A stretch of DNA of 64,000 bases, taken from NCBI GenBank assembly GCA_028456385.1, contig JALNQF010000020.1, positions 186,001 to 250,000 of the forward strand, in the 5' to 3' direction. Made by a program: the position numbers and the translations under genes. The notes beneath the pieces are model-generated. The model saw nothing but the letters and a program-made list of their open reading frames with translations, did not search any database and had not been told where the DNA came from. Positions 11,142-23,457 of the stretch are shown here, piece after piece. Every line of letters starts with the position of its first letter. Positions within the stretch are counted from its first letter, which is position 1. Origin of the DNA: Ophiosphaerella korrae. Its lineage: Eukaryota; Ascomycota; Dothideomycetes; Pleosporales; Phaeosphaeriaceae.

Positions 11142-14100
11142 ATGGTCGCCGCTGTACGGCCTGTGCCGGAGAGCAATTCTTCTTCGAAGCGAGGCGTGAC
11201 CCAGCCCCTCATATCTTCCATTCTAGCTGTCGTTACTCTTATTCTAGAGCCAGTCGCTACCAGAGCAGCGGGGATCTCCAAGGCTCCAAAGGCCTCTCGT
11301 TTCTCTTCATTACTTCCAGGTAGCGGCAAGTCGAATTTGAACTGGAGTCAGAGACTGGTCACGCTAAATGGTTGGATTTCCAATTTCCGAATTTTCCTCG
11401 AGCAATGGAAGAGCCGGCTCGTAGTACTTTCTGCCTTTGCTTCCAGAGTTTGGGCGTCCTTGGGCTCCTTCCGCTATTATGTTGCTTTCGGGGCTATTCT
11501 TCTCCTAGCATGTTCCTTGTATCTGTTGTGGGAGAGCGAGACAATTCAAAGGTTGCTAAAGCCTGGCAATAGCGGTCACGCCGCCAACGGTACTGTTATT
11601 AAACCTAGGACACCTTCAAAAACTTCGAGGTTTGTTCCTAGTGGTTGGAGGAAGCCCTCCCCACAGGCAAAGTCGGCTTCTGGGACGCGGTTTGATGTCG
11701 ATACAGCATACTCATCCTCAGAGCACGCCTCCACTAGTATTATCCAAGACATGCGAGGTGCTGGGCTTAAGATGGTCCGAGGTGACATTAAGACCTTACT
11801 AGAGGTAGCATTTTCGGCCGGGAAGCCTGTTGATGATAAGAGAATGGCGGTAAGTTAATCTCAATACTCTAATTTTGAGTTTTCACTAATATCCATAGAT
11901 GGAGAAGGTGGTTGCAATTGCGGGATCATTGCCGCCTAACTCCAAAGCCCGCACAATTCTCACGAACTTCCTCACTGAGGGCTTATGGAAGAGCTTGCAA
12001 CATCCACCACTCAGTTACCAAGGCGAAAAATTTGAATATAGAATGCCAGATGGAAGCCACAACGTATGTGGTACCTTTATTCCGTCTCGTTCCGTCACTT
12101 ACAGAACAATCAGAATGTACTCTTCCCAGACCTAGGTAAAGCTGGCACTCCTTACGCTAGAACGGCGCGTAGACTGAGGAAGCTTGATGGCGTCAGACCT
12201 GACCCTGGTCTTCTCTTTGATAGTAAGTTGACTACCAGCCAACAAATTACCCTAGTGACTAATTCCATCAGCGCTGATGGGACGTGCCCCTGGAAAATTC
12301 AAAGAAAACCCAGCTGGGCTGTCGTCTGTGCTATTCTACCATGCGTCGATCATTATTCACGGTAGGTTTTGGCTCTCACTTCCTAGCATCAAAGCTGAAT
12401 ACAAGAAGATATCTTCAGAACCAATCGCTTGGATCCAAACATCTCAGACACATCTTCCTACCTCGATCTTGCCCCGCTCTATGGCTCCAGCTTGGAGGAT
12501 CAGCTCAAGATCCGAACTATGGAACGAGGGCTGTTGAAGCCTGATACCTTCCACGAAAAACGTCTGCTTGGACAGCCTCCAGGCGTTAACATAATGCTTG
12601 TGATGTACAACAGGTTCCATAATTATGTCGCGGACATGCTTTTGAAGATTAATGAGGGAGGAAGGTTTACTTTACCACCAACGAGGAATGAACAGGAGAA
12701 GAAAGATGCATTGGTCAAGCAAGACAATGACTTATTCCAAACGGCCAGACTGTAAGGGTTTTCGTGATACCCCCCGTCTATTATAGAACTAATCATGGTC
12801 ACCAGCATTGTTGGTGGGCTTTACATCAACATCTCACTCCACGACTACCTACGAGGCCTCACAAATACACACAGCACATCAAGTAGCTGGACTATTGACC
12901 CACGCGTCGAGATCAAGAAAGCTAATGGTGAAGAAGTTGCACGTGGCGTTGGCAATCAAGTCTCAGCTGAGTTCAATCTCCTCTATCGCTTCCACTCAAT
13001 CATTTCCCAGCGTGACGAGAAATGGTTAAACGAATTCCTTGCTAGCCTTTTTCCCGGAGTAAAGAAAAAGATTGAAGACTTAAACCCTCAAGAACTACTT
13101 CAAGGGCTATTGAGGTGGGAGCAGAACATTCATCCGGACCCGAGCAAACGTGAGTTTGACAATCTGAAGCGAGGTCCGGATGGAAAGTTCAAGGACGAGG
13201 ACCTTGTTAGAGTTATGACAGAGTCAATGGAAGCACCCGCAGGTGATTATCACTTTTGATATTTAAATATAGGGTTATGCTAATATCTGCAGGCATCTTT
13301 GGACCGAGGATGGTGCCAAAGGCTCTGCGTGTGGTTGAGACCCTGGGTATCATGCAGGCGAGGAAATGGTAAGTTGGCACCTATAGTAACCAATTGATGA
13401 GCTAAAATTGATAATCCATCACAGGCGTATGGCGTCACTCAATGAATTTCGCTCATTCTTCGGCTTAAAGCGTCATGAGACAATGGAGGATATTAATCCC
13501 GACCCTGAGATTGCTAACCTCCTACGACATCTCTATGACAGCCCTGACATGGTAGAACTGTATCCAGGTCTGTTCATAGAAGAAACTAAACCTGTAATGT
13601 CGCCTGGGAACGGTGGATGCTTAGGTACATTCTTGCGTAACGGAAGCCAAATATACATATATAACTAACGACTGCGTAGGCTATACAGCTGGGCGCGCTG
13701 TATTCTCTGACGCTATTTGTCTTGTTCGATCAGACAGGTTCTACACGATCGATTATACGCCCGCAACGCTTACTAACTGGGGAATGCAAGAGGTACAGCA
13801 GGACTACAACGTGTAAGTGCTTGGTGATGTTCCACCCCTTGCGTTCTGAAGCTCACTCCTATGCAGTATGGGAGGCTCAATGTTCTACAAATTGTTCCAG
13901 CGCGCGATACCAGGCTGGTACCCGTATAACAGTCTCCACATTATGCAGCCTATGTATACGTGGAAGAAAAATAAAGAGATTGCTGAAGAGCTCGGAACCA
14001 TCAGCCAGTATACTCTCGCAGGGCCAAAGCCTCCACCAACACCAATCATTCTCACAAAGCACGCGACTATGTGCAAGGTTATGAAGGACCGACATCCTTC

Positions 14101-16755
14101 CGCGTTCCTTGGTTGTCTGCGCTCAACGACCTTTTCCCGGGCAAAAAAGACTACTCGAGCTTTATGCTTGGCGGTGATGCAGCAAGCAATGCCGCTCAAC
14201 GCGCGTTGGTCAGCGGAATTATATATGGTCCTACAGACTTTACAAAGCTGCTTCTTGACACTGTGAAGAGTACCGCAAGTGCGGCGCTGAAATCGCAAAC
14301 CTTCGAACTTCCCGGCGCAGCTTCGCAAATAAACATTCTAAAGGAGTATGCATTAATTCTTTCGGTGGCTTCAAATGCTTACTGACGATTATAGTATCGC
14401 TATACCGGCCAATGCCATAATTCTGGCTGATCTCTTCTCACTCGATCTTTGTAGCCGCGAGAACCCCAGTGGCACTCTCTCGATCCTAGAGGTATACAAG
14501 TATTTGTTGAATGTTCGCACATGGGGATTCAACAACAATGACCCTGCCATGGCTTTTCGTCGACGCCTCTGGGCTCAGGAAGGCGCGAAGGTGCTGACAG
14601 AAACGACGATGTCGGTCGTTTCCCACATCGCAGGCGAAAGTAAAGGCATTGTAAATAAATTGGTCGGATTATTGAATAAACCGTCCACGGCCTATGCCCA
14701 GGAGGGGTCGCTGCGGTGGTATGGACAGCACGTGGTGAAGGAATTACTGGCCCACGGCAAAACGGTTGAGGAAACCGCAGACATTATGTGGTTAACCGCA
14801 CTTGCAGGCGTTGGAGCGCCTGTAGGACTAGTAAGTATCGACTGCACATTATGAATTAGACAACAGCTAAAGTCTGTAGTTCGCCGATGTGCTACAGTTC
14901 TTCCTGCAGCCGCAGAATGCAGTACACTGGGGCAAGATCCAGGACATTGCGTCCCAGGCTGGCCCAACATGCCATCAGCTCCTTCGGCAGTACGTTCTTG
15001 AAGCGCAACGTATGACAAGTCGTCAGCGAAATCTACGTATTTGTGTTCAGGACACTTGCGTTGACGGCCAGCAGTTCAGGAAGGGCAATGCAGTCGTCTG
15101 TCTCCTTGGCCCTGCTTGCCATGATACAGGCTGTATTCCAGATCCCCAGTCCTTCAAGCCTGGAAGACCTGCAGAGGCCTATATCCATTTCGGACACGGG
15201 GTCCATGAATGCCTAGGTAAAGAGATTACGCTTACGTTCTGCGTTGGCTTGCTTGAGGTGGTAGCCAAACTTAAGAATTTGAGGCCAGCACCTGGAGCTA
15301 TGGGTGAGTTGAAGAGTATTCAGGTTGGCAATGATAAGTGCTATTTGGACGACACATGGTCATGGCTAACCTTTGATCCTACGAGTACGTATCACTATCC
15401 CCACATACGGGGTGATCTTCCTGTTTCAGTAGACTTACTGATGTTGCGTAGCTTGGAAATTACATTTTGATGGAGTGGGTAAGGGTGTGTCGAAACATCC
15501 AAACTTTGTAGCTGTGTCAGCTGGGCATGACGCCAACTCCATTTATCACGCTCTCAAGAGACAAGACAAGGAGGGGCCCATGAGCGTCGAAATTGCTGGG
15601 TCGAAACAGGAGGCTCACGTAGAGAGTCCCTCTGGATTGGTTGGTCAAAAAGAACAGATCCACACTTCAGATCCGGCACAGAGTACACCTGCTGGTTCTA
15701 TTACGAAACTATATGCGAACCCTCAAGGCCAAAATGCAACTACCCAGCCAACTGACCAAGCTGGTGGAAGTGGTACTACACCTAAAGACACTACCGGTAG
15801 TAGCACCACTCCGGCAGACCCAAGAAGAGAGACCGATCCACAATCACTTGGTCGAGGTTCAAGCACAAGTCCAGGTGCGCTGGTCGACGATTTTTCACAA
15901 AATATGCCAAATGGTTCCATTGCTGGTAAAAGTAATCAAGCTAATCCAGCCACATTAACAAAGCCACAAGAGCAAGTAACGACGAGCACCTCGACCTCCA
16001 CCAACAGCCCTGTTGTATCAACCACTGCAACCACTCCTACTTCCGAAGGAATGACGACCACTACAATTACACATCCTATTGGTACTGCAGTTGTAGTTCT
16101 AAAGCAAGGAGCCACAATGCCTCAGAGTAACGCTATAGGCTCATCAGGCACTGAACCACAGCAGCCGAATGTTTCTGAACATAACTCGAATTCGTCACCA
16201 GCCACTTTTGGCGGACACAATGCACCATACTGGTTCTTTGGCACTTCTTCTGAGCGAGACTTTGATGTTCAGATGCCACCTTACTTGGCCCCTCCGCCTC
16301 TTCCTAATGCAACTTCTCAGCTTGGCCAAAGTACCTCAACCAACTCGCAAACTGTTCAAACCCAAGTCACGAATTCCTCTCTAGACACTGCTCAAACCCA
16401 AATCAAGGATCCATCTTCCGATCAAAGTCGTGTCAAGAAAGAAGAAGGACAAGGGTTATTCACTACAGATTCCGATCGGCCTGGCGTTGCGCTGGTCGTT
16501 AATAACACACCGCATCAAACTTCTTCGTCCCCAGAGAATAGTAATGGAATAGGACCTACACCCACTACAAACGGTGTTGATCTCACTTCGCCTGAAGCCT
16601 GGTTCTTCTCCCCTGAGTCTCAACGGGATGCAGCAATCACAATGCCCCTAGAGCAACAACCTCCACCCTTACCCACCCAAAGCAATGGAGCGGTAACGCA
16701 TAGCAATGGCTCCATAACTTCTCATGGTACAAAGAAAACATATAGTCTCAACTAA
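11142..16755 (+). CDS. Linoleate diol synthase / Ppo-type fatty acid dioxygenase-P450 fusion with long terminal extensions
   Basis: Thirteen exons: 11142-11849, 11899-12063, 12105-12222, 12272-12361, 12406-12751, 12806-13242, 13293-13368, 13425-13624, 13680-13812, 13867-14345, 14395-14830, 14880-15384, 15452-16755. They sum to 4997 bases, one short of a reading frame, because a one-base loss in exon 10 (about 14030-14070) separates PPPTPIILTK from RDYVQGYEGPTSFRVPW. Corrected length is about 1665 residues; the family is usually 1000-1150. The peroxidase-like domain has FYHASIIIH (distal His, near 350), SSYLDLAPLYG and YRFHSIIS (Tyr and proximal His, near 534). The P450-like domain has EAQR (ExxR) and FGHGVHECLG (heme Cys near 1173). 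Such enzymes oxygenate linoleate or oleate and rearrange the hydroperoxide to diols or allene oxides (oxylipin, psi-factor signalling). An N-terminal extension of about 190 residues holds a membrane helix near 112-130. The tail after about 1267 is Ser/Thr/Pro-rich. Confidence 0.85.
15560..16755 (+). other. Low-complexity C-terminal tail with a duplicated WFF/PPPLP module
   Basis: This part of the last exon encodes about 400 residues rich in Ser, Thr, Pro, Gln and Gly. Two matching modules stand out: APYWFFGTSSERDFDVQMPP ending APPPLP (about residues 1487-1512) and PEAWFFSPESQRDAAITMPL ending QPPPLP (about 1611-1638). The shared pattern is W-F-F, four or so residues, S-x-R-D, M-P, then P-P-P-L-P. 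The frame is continuous with the P450 domain across the 15385-15451 intron. Confidence 0.7.
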
Positions 16756-17250
16756 ATCGGGAACTATTTTAGTATGAAAGGAGTTGAGGGGTGGTTACAT
16801 TACAGACTGGACTTCACGCATGCTTTCGTGACAGAGCCATGCACCTTTGTTTGTATTTTTTTGATCAAAAGAATTCACAATTTGTACTTCCGTGCATCCT
16901 GATACACAGCGACCGTCCCCGCTCCGACAGCCATCATGACAGGCTGGCCCCGGGCATCAGCTGGTTCCAAACCTCAAAGCACAGCTTGCGGGATGGAGAT
17001 GTGGTCGAGGCTGAGATTCCGCAGCTGGGCGTTTTGCGGAAGCTGGTCCGCACGAATCGGCAGGTCCCACATTGTGGGGTCGCTAAGGCACTACTGTAAG
17101 CAGACTTGGGAGGCCTGGCACGTGCACTGATTATGTATCATGCGTAATTGCTTTCTTCTAACGACACCTTCAAAATCTTTGCAAGTAGTTTGAATTTATC
17201 CCCACTTTTTCACGCCCCGGCAAGATCATTTTCTTACTTAGATAATCATC
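16756..17250. other. Intergenic region, nothing recognised
   Basis: About 500 bases between the dioxygenase terminator region and the regulator start; only short chance frames. Confidence 0.5.
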
Positions 17251-19727
17251 ATGGCGGACCTTAGGCCCTCGCCAACAGAACCGGCTGGATTGTCTCGTCC
17301 TGTTGAAACTGCGAGATCTTGTGTATGTGACTGTTGTAGACTGTACGTGATGCCCAAATGTTGTTTCCACTACTCTGCCTTACATCTATGGTGGCGCAGT
17401 AAGAAAATTAAATGTAGGTTAGCCCTCCTGCACCTAGCTACCTTCCTGAGCTGCCAGCTGACGCTCACTTGCTAAAGGCGACATGTCGCGTCCGACTTGT
17501 GGTAGTTGTAGAACCCGCCGCACCGAGTGCACGTACAGCAAGTGGAGAGCGAAGCCGGGTATGTAACCCAGAAGTTAAATGCAATCTAAGGGGGGTTTTT
17601 TTTGGCGTCTCGACCTTGTCTCATGCCATCCACAGGCCCGCAGAAGAAATCCCGGAATGCGAGACGAGGCACGACTGCCAATATTCTGAATGCCTCACAT
17701 TTTGAGTTTGCTCGAGAGCCTTTCTCAGAGAGCTCACCTTCCCATAACCCCCCGGACTGGTCCCTGCATTTCGACGCCGCAGACTGTTCACCACTTCCTG
17801 GTAATACGATTGCAGCCTTCTTAGATGTCAGCAGCGACACAGAGAAATACATGTCAGTCATCTCTGTGGCAAGCCTAGCAGTGCATTTAATTGGCTAACT
17901 AATCTCATCTGCGCCCTAGGCTTGACCTCTATTTACGACATGTGCAACCCGCATACCCTCTATTTCGCAGACAGCGATCTGTTGGTGCATTAGAGATGTC
18001 TGGCTCCCTGAAGATGGTCATGTTCGCGGTTGCATCCCGATTTGCGACGTCATACGTTTGCCGAGAGCCTCTATTGTCTCCGGCTGAGTACGCGAAACGT
18101 GCTCAACAACTTGAATCCAATCCAGGCAGTTCCGTTATGTCCATCGATAAGATCAAAGCCTCCATTCTGTTTTGCATCTATCACCTCACGGAGACTGACC
18201 ATTGGGAATCGATCGCTGAGGTTGCTAAGCTTGCGAAAATTGCCGAACGGTACCACATTACGCACGGAAATAGACTATCAACCGAGCCCAAAACAGATTA
18301 TGATGGAGAAGAATGGAAAAGCGTATGGTGGACGATCTACAAACTCGACGTCGTTTGCAGTGCTGTTGCGTACGTCCTGCCCTTTACGCAGCACTATCCT
18401 CACTAATTGCAAATAGTGCATCTTCGCACTCTGCTGATATACGCCTAGCAGAACACATAGACCTACCAACTTTATCCGTTTCAGAGTTCACGAATTCTCA
18501 GCCCGGCACATCGTCGCCAACAGAGAAGAGTCCTAGTGCACAATTACTTATTTCACCAGCTGCAACGCACTGGGAGACGATGCAAAGCATATTCTACAGA
18601 TTTCCTAAACATAACCGCAACTTATATCTAGGCATTTGTTCTTTAATGAGGGCCGTCACAGAACTGCGTAGAACAGTAAGGTACAGTATCGATGCGACAC
18701 TCCATACTCAGCTCTCTGCTCTCGAGGCCGATTGCACAGCTATATCTTTCGCCCTTCCTTCTTGGATGTTTCACCCAACGCGAAACTTCGAGACGGAAGA
18801 GACGGAAGAGACGGATGACGAGCATAGAAGCCGTCTTGATATATTACTTGTCTTGCACTGGTGAGTTTAGGCGCCCAGGTCATTCTACGCTTCTCTTCGC
18901 TTGAGTTGCTAGGCTAATTGAATCACGGAGAACAGTGCAAGGATAATGCTGAAAGTGACTATTTCAAGAGTGATAAAAGAATCTACACCGGAGATTGCGC
19001 AAGAAGGGGATTGTCGGAGTATTTGGCAGGCTTTACTGTCCGAGGCTGACGAGATTGTAGCCGTTGTGAAATCGTGGAAGCCAAAGTATTTCGAGGCCGT
19101 CGATCCAATGTGTTCCTACATCGTTTTTCTGGCCGCTCGTATCCTCATTCTCAATGATAAAGCCAACTTTGCATGGGGTAGGCCACGGTTGTCTGAACAT
19201 ATCGACCTTGTCTTGCTCTTCTTGGGCCGGGTTGGCCAATATTGGCCGATAGGTGTGTACTTCCACATGCTGCTATGTCTCCAGATCATATATTTTGTAG
19301 TGAACCTAGCACCAGTAGCTAACACACGGAAGGATCGCGCCTCAAAGGTTTGTGTTCGCACCTGTGGACATTCGCATGACGTTTCTAATACCACGAGGCA
19401 TACTGATAATTAACTATAGGCTCGCTGAATGCTCTACAGACTCTCTCATCCGATTGGACTTATCGATATATGCTTGAATGCATGTTTGAGGTTACCCTTC
19501 CGGGTATATCACTATGTCTTTTCGATAAACAGCCAATATCTTTGCAGACGGCCAACTCGGAAGTTGCTACGGCGGAAACGGGTCTACCATGCGTCAATAT
19601 GTTTGAAATCATGTCAGAGCAGATAGAACCGGACATGAATCCTGGTTCCGGCGCTGGCTGGTTTCAGAACGATGTTTCCAACTATAGTGAATTATTGGCA
19701 TTGCACCCGGAAGGAGATGTAACTTGA
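17251..19727 (+). CDS. Zn(II)2Cys6 fungal-specific transcription factor
   Basis: Eight exons join in frame: 17251-17342, 17400-17413, 17478-17558, 17636-17852, 17920-18369, 18417-18860, 18936-19252, 19420-19727 (1923 bases, 640 residues). Splicing of the first three, including a 14-base exon, rebuilds a complete cluster: CDCCRLKKIKC then DMSRPTCGSCRTRRTEC, spacing C-x2-C-x6-C-x6-C-x2-C-x6-C. The fact that the split motif is restored exactly supports the model. The middle region has features of the fungal_trans domain (LRHVQPAYPLFRRQRSVGAL; EEWKSVWWTIYKLDVVCSAV). It is nuclear and DNA-binding. It is co-oriented with, and about 800 bases upstream of, two P450 genes, so it may be their pathway regulator; that is inference from position. 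Confidence 0.85.
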
Positions 19728-20534
19728 AATAGGACGAATGGAGTAAGTGTGATAAACGTAGCCTTTAGTCAGCTACAACATTTATTGATGAACCGTTTAC
19801 GCCGCAAGACATATCGGCATATCCTGCTTGCCTCGTGTGCATTGGTCTGCCGAGACTTCTTCATCTTTGCCCAGGCTCACACGCCAGCTTGGCTCTACGA
19901 GCAATTAAGAGTGGAAGCAAAAATTCTGGTGCAGGTCAAATTTAGCTTGAAGTCAAGCGATGTTGAATTTTCTTCTTTCCAACAGATCTTCGAATGTTAC
20001 ATGGTCAGACACGATCTGCCCCACAACCTGTGCGGCAAGCAACCAAAAGTTTCCGTTGGCCGCTCCAAAACGTATTATATGGTTCCAGGAAGACATCCCA
20101 GCAATTTTAGTGACGAATTTGCCATTTTTAAACGCATACGAATATGCGCTAACAAGTCTAGTGTTTGTGCTGAGGATCGAGCTGATGTTTTAAGTAGAAT
20201 ATGTTTTCGGGGCCGGAAGAACCATCAAGTGTATTATCATCTGAGCTTGGTCCTTCAAAACACTCGGGGTAACTCAACCACTCGGAACAACCTTTTAGAC
20301 AGTTGTTCCGAACTCCTACCACGACGGGCGCCCATTGCACCAGGCTATATGCTTTCACATGAATCAAAATGCTCCGAACACTAATTCCGTGGGGTAATCA
20401 TCCGCCATGATTGTACTCTGCCTTGTTTATCCACCCGGCGATTTAGCACCACTAAACTCGCTGCTCCCGAGATCGTGTTCTCGACCGTACAAACACTTCT
20501 CATTACTCTTTTGTAGCCTCCACTTCTGTTCAAT
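19728..20534. other. Intergenic region with one unsupported long frame
   Basis: A plus-strand frame of 211 codons at 19749-20384 has no motif, odd composition and starts just after the regulator stop; it could be 3' UTR or chance. The rest should hold the P450 promoter. Confidence 0.4.
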
Positions 20535-22361
20535 ATGTTTCGGTTTGAGTGGAGCCATGCCAGTATAATAATTGTCATAACGGTCTTGTTATGGCTATGC
20601 AACTCAGTTCTCATGGCGTTGAAGCCAGGGTTGCGCAAAATACCTGGCCCTAGACTCGCCAGATTTACTTTCTTATGGCGGTTGCGAATTGTTTGGCACG
20701 GAGCAGCTCATCAAGAGTATCGTTCACTACACACCCGATATGGGCCGCTCGTACGAACCGCACCAAATATTCTCGACATTTCGGACCCTGCTGTCATCCC
20801 AGTTATCTTTGGCATCAACAGCAAATTCCTTAAAGCGAGTGCACCTTTCAATCAAGATCGGGACCGAAGGCTAAGCTTAGGTTCCTTAGTCCTCGTTTTA
20901 TAATGTCTTTCACACCATGTACGAAGGAAAAATCATGCCAAGCATGTTCTCAACGAGAGACCCAGAAGAACACAAACATCTGAAAAGATCTATGTCACAA
21001 AAGTACTCCATGACATCGATTCGCAGTCTAGAATACCTGGTCGATCCATGCAGCAAAGTGTTCATGGAAGCAATGATGGATCAGCAAGGGAACATTGTTG
21101 ACTTAGGGAACTGGCTGCAGTGGTATGCATTCGATGTCATCGGAGCCATATCATTCAGCAAACGCTTTGGCTTCATGGAGAATCGAAAGGACATGAATGG
21201 TAGTATTGCGGGAATTGAAAAGGCGTTCATGTTAGGAGGAATTGTGGGTCAGCTTCCGTGGCTCACTCAACGCCTATCTGGCAACTTGTGGGTGAGGAAC
21301 ATGTTGATTGATTTAGCTGGAGACGCTGGAAATCCTGTAAAGATTTGCACAAAGGTATATTGTTCCACTTACGTTCACTATACATCAGTCGTGTAATTCA
21401 TGAGACTGACGCAAAGAACAGATGGTGCAAGACAGTATCGATGAGTACGATATGGAAGCTGCTTACAAGGACAATAGAGCCGACTTTCTCGCCTACGTTC
21501 AGCAGCAGCATGAGAAGTCTAAAACTGATACAACTCACCGCGACATGGTCAATCATCTGCTAAACAACCTGTAAGCATCGCAACACCTAGCTAATCTACC
21601 CAAATTTGTACTGACATGAGCGTGCGCAGCCTCGCAGGAAGCGACACTACAGCAATTTCCCTACGTGCAATCTTTTACTATCTCATGCTAAACAAGCAAG
21701 CATACCGAACACTTCAACAAGAAATCGACAAGGCTCAGGCAGCAGGCAATCTTTCTGGGTTTATCACGTATGCTGAGAGTCTACAATTACAATATCTGTA
21801 GGTGCAGTTCTACCAACCTCTGATAACGCCGAGCTTTTACTGACAGTCAAACAGCCAAGTATGTATGAAAGAAGCAATGCGCATGCACCCCGGTGTCTCT
21901 TTCCCACTCGAAAGAATTGTACCGGCAGGTGGAGCAGAACTTTGTGGCATACATATTCCTGCAGGTACTGTCGTGGGCGTGAATGCAGCGGTCATACATC
22001 GTAATACCGAAATCTTTGGTGCCGATGCGAACGAGTTTCGCCCAGAACGCTGGCTAGATAATGATGAGGCAAGGATCAAAATCATGGATCGACACCTCTT
22101 GACTGTAAGCATCTTTTCCATCGTCAATAAGTGTAAATGAAGGCTAACACTATGTAGTTTGGCGCAGGAGTTAGGATGTGCATTGGCAAGAACATATCCA
22201 TCATGGAAATGGGAAAACTTGTACCCCAAGTCCTGCGCCAATTTGACATGGAATGGGCGGCGAGTGAGCCACACTGGCAGGTACATACGTACTGGTTTGC
22301 TAGGCAAACGGGACTGCTTGTACGCATGAATCCCCGTAAGACTGACATGGTGTCTTCATGA
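20535..22361 (+). CDS. Cytochrome P450, pisatin-demethylase-like group
   Basis: Six exons: 20535-20834, 20890-21354, 21422-21570, 21630-21797, 21855-22104, 22158-22361 (1536 bases, 511 residues). An N-terminal membrane helix (IIIVITVLLWLCNSVLMAL) is followed by the proline hinge KIPGPRLARF. The I-helix LAGSDTTAIS lies near 306, ExxR as KEAMR near 366, PERW after it, and the heme loop FGAGVRMCIGKNIS near 445 with the Cys ligand. The loop with CIGKNIS and the following EMGKLVPQVLRQFD resembles the pisatin demethylase/CYP57-like and related metabolic P450s. The first intron (20835-20889) keeps the frame only with a GC donor (GCGAGT...TTAG). The protein is expected in the ER membrane with a reductase partner. 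Substrate unknown. Confidence 0.87.
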
Positions 22362-23457
22362 GATGGGAAATTTTGGCTTGCAGAACGTTACTTTTGTGGC
22401 TTGTACGATTCGGGCACCGGTGCCTGTTCTAGTGGCATCACACATACTACATTCAAATCAGTGAAGCATTAGACGGCTTCGGCAGAGCCTAATCTCACCA
22501 TGATTGTTGATATTGTTGCAAATTAGGATTCTTGCTAGCCGAGGGCAAGATTCTCTCTAGGTGACCTTGTAAATAAGAAGTACACGTTACGCGGAGCTCC
22601 CAATGAATCCAGAAAGTAGGAAAACTACTCTCCTGGTATTAAAGCTGAACATTTATAATAGATAACAGACTACAGAAATATATAACTGGAAGCCTAAGCT
22701 TATTTATACTTTACCTATACTTTTCTAGGCTAAGGCTTAAGAACACTTAGGCTAAGGACAAGGGACCGAACATCGCGAACCATGACAGACTAACTACATT
22801 ATCAATATTTCTCAGTTCATTTCACATGCTACCATAGGTTGGTAAATATAAATTTATTTGGCCTATTCGTCCTATAGGTTTTAAAAACGACTTAGCCGAT
22901 TATTAAGGTAAGGGCAGATAGATACGCTTATATAGAGACTCAAAACTGCGCGGCGAAGGTGCTGCGCAGATCAACTACTGTACGGAAACGATCACACTTG
23001 TCAGTACCTACTTCCTGTTAATTAATATAGCGCTGGCTGGCTCACTGATCGGACATGTCACGAATAATGACCCGAAGCTCTACGTAGGTACCTACAGCGC
23101 CTTCGCATGTCGGAGCGTGCCCCCGTCAAAGTTTGGCGAATCAGAGCGCAACAGCTAGTGTGATCTATAGCTGTAATTCGCCAAACTTTGACAGGGATGC
23201 GCTCCACCATGCGAAGGCACTGTAGGTCGGTCGTCGGTCCGACCCCACATTAACTTAGTTGGAACCCCGCATCTCCAACATGTTACCCCGAGCAAAGCTC
23301 CAACCAGATCTCTATTGAAGTGAATTCTTCGTGGTGGAGCACACCTGGATTTTTCTGCCTCGTCAAAAACACAATACTATACAAATCCCAGTCTAAATGC
23401 TTATCGCAAATCCTTCTATACCTACATTCACCTTCAACGTTATCCAAGCCAATCGTT
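22362..23457. other. Intergenic region with AT-rich patch and hairpin element
   Basis: AT-rich sequence at about 22640-22920 includes the direct repeat taggctaagg at about 22722-22760. A long imperfect inverted repeat lies at 23090-23227 (listed separately). A compact palindrome, GTCGG-T-CCGAC at 23233-23243, contains CGG-N1-CCG, a spacing usable by Zn(II)2Cys6 dimers, about 215 bases before the next P450 start; functional meaning is unproven. Confidence 0.5.
23090..23227. mobile_element. MITE-like imperfect inverted repeat (about 138 bp)
   Basis: The left arm begins acctacagcgccttcgcatg and includes gtcaaagtttggcgaat. The right arm, read on the other strand, begins acctacagtgccttcgcatg and has the same gtcaaagtttggcgaatt. 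Arms are about 50 bases and differ mainly by C/T changes; the core contains a smaller acagct...agctgt pairing. Size and structure suit a non-autonomous DNA transposon or another hairpin repeat. No clear target-site duplication was identified, so a non-mobile palindrome remains possible. Confidence 0.6.

Noticed and set aside
19749..20384. Plus-strand frame of 211 codons
   Set aside because: No motif, no plausible splice or start context, sits directly after the regulator stop; a frame of this length is expected by chance in a window of this size.
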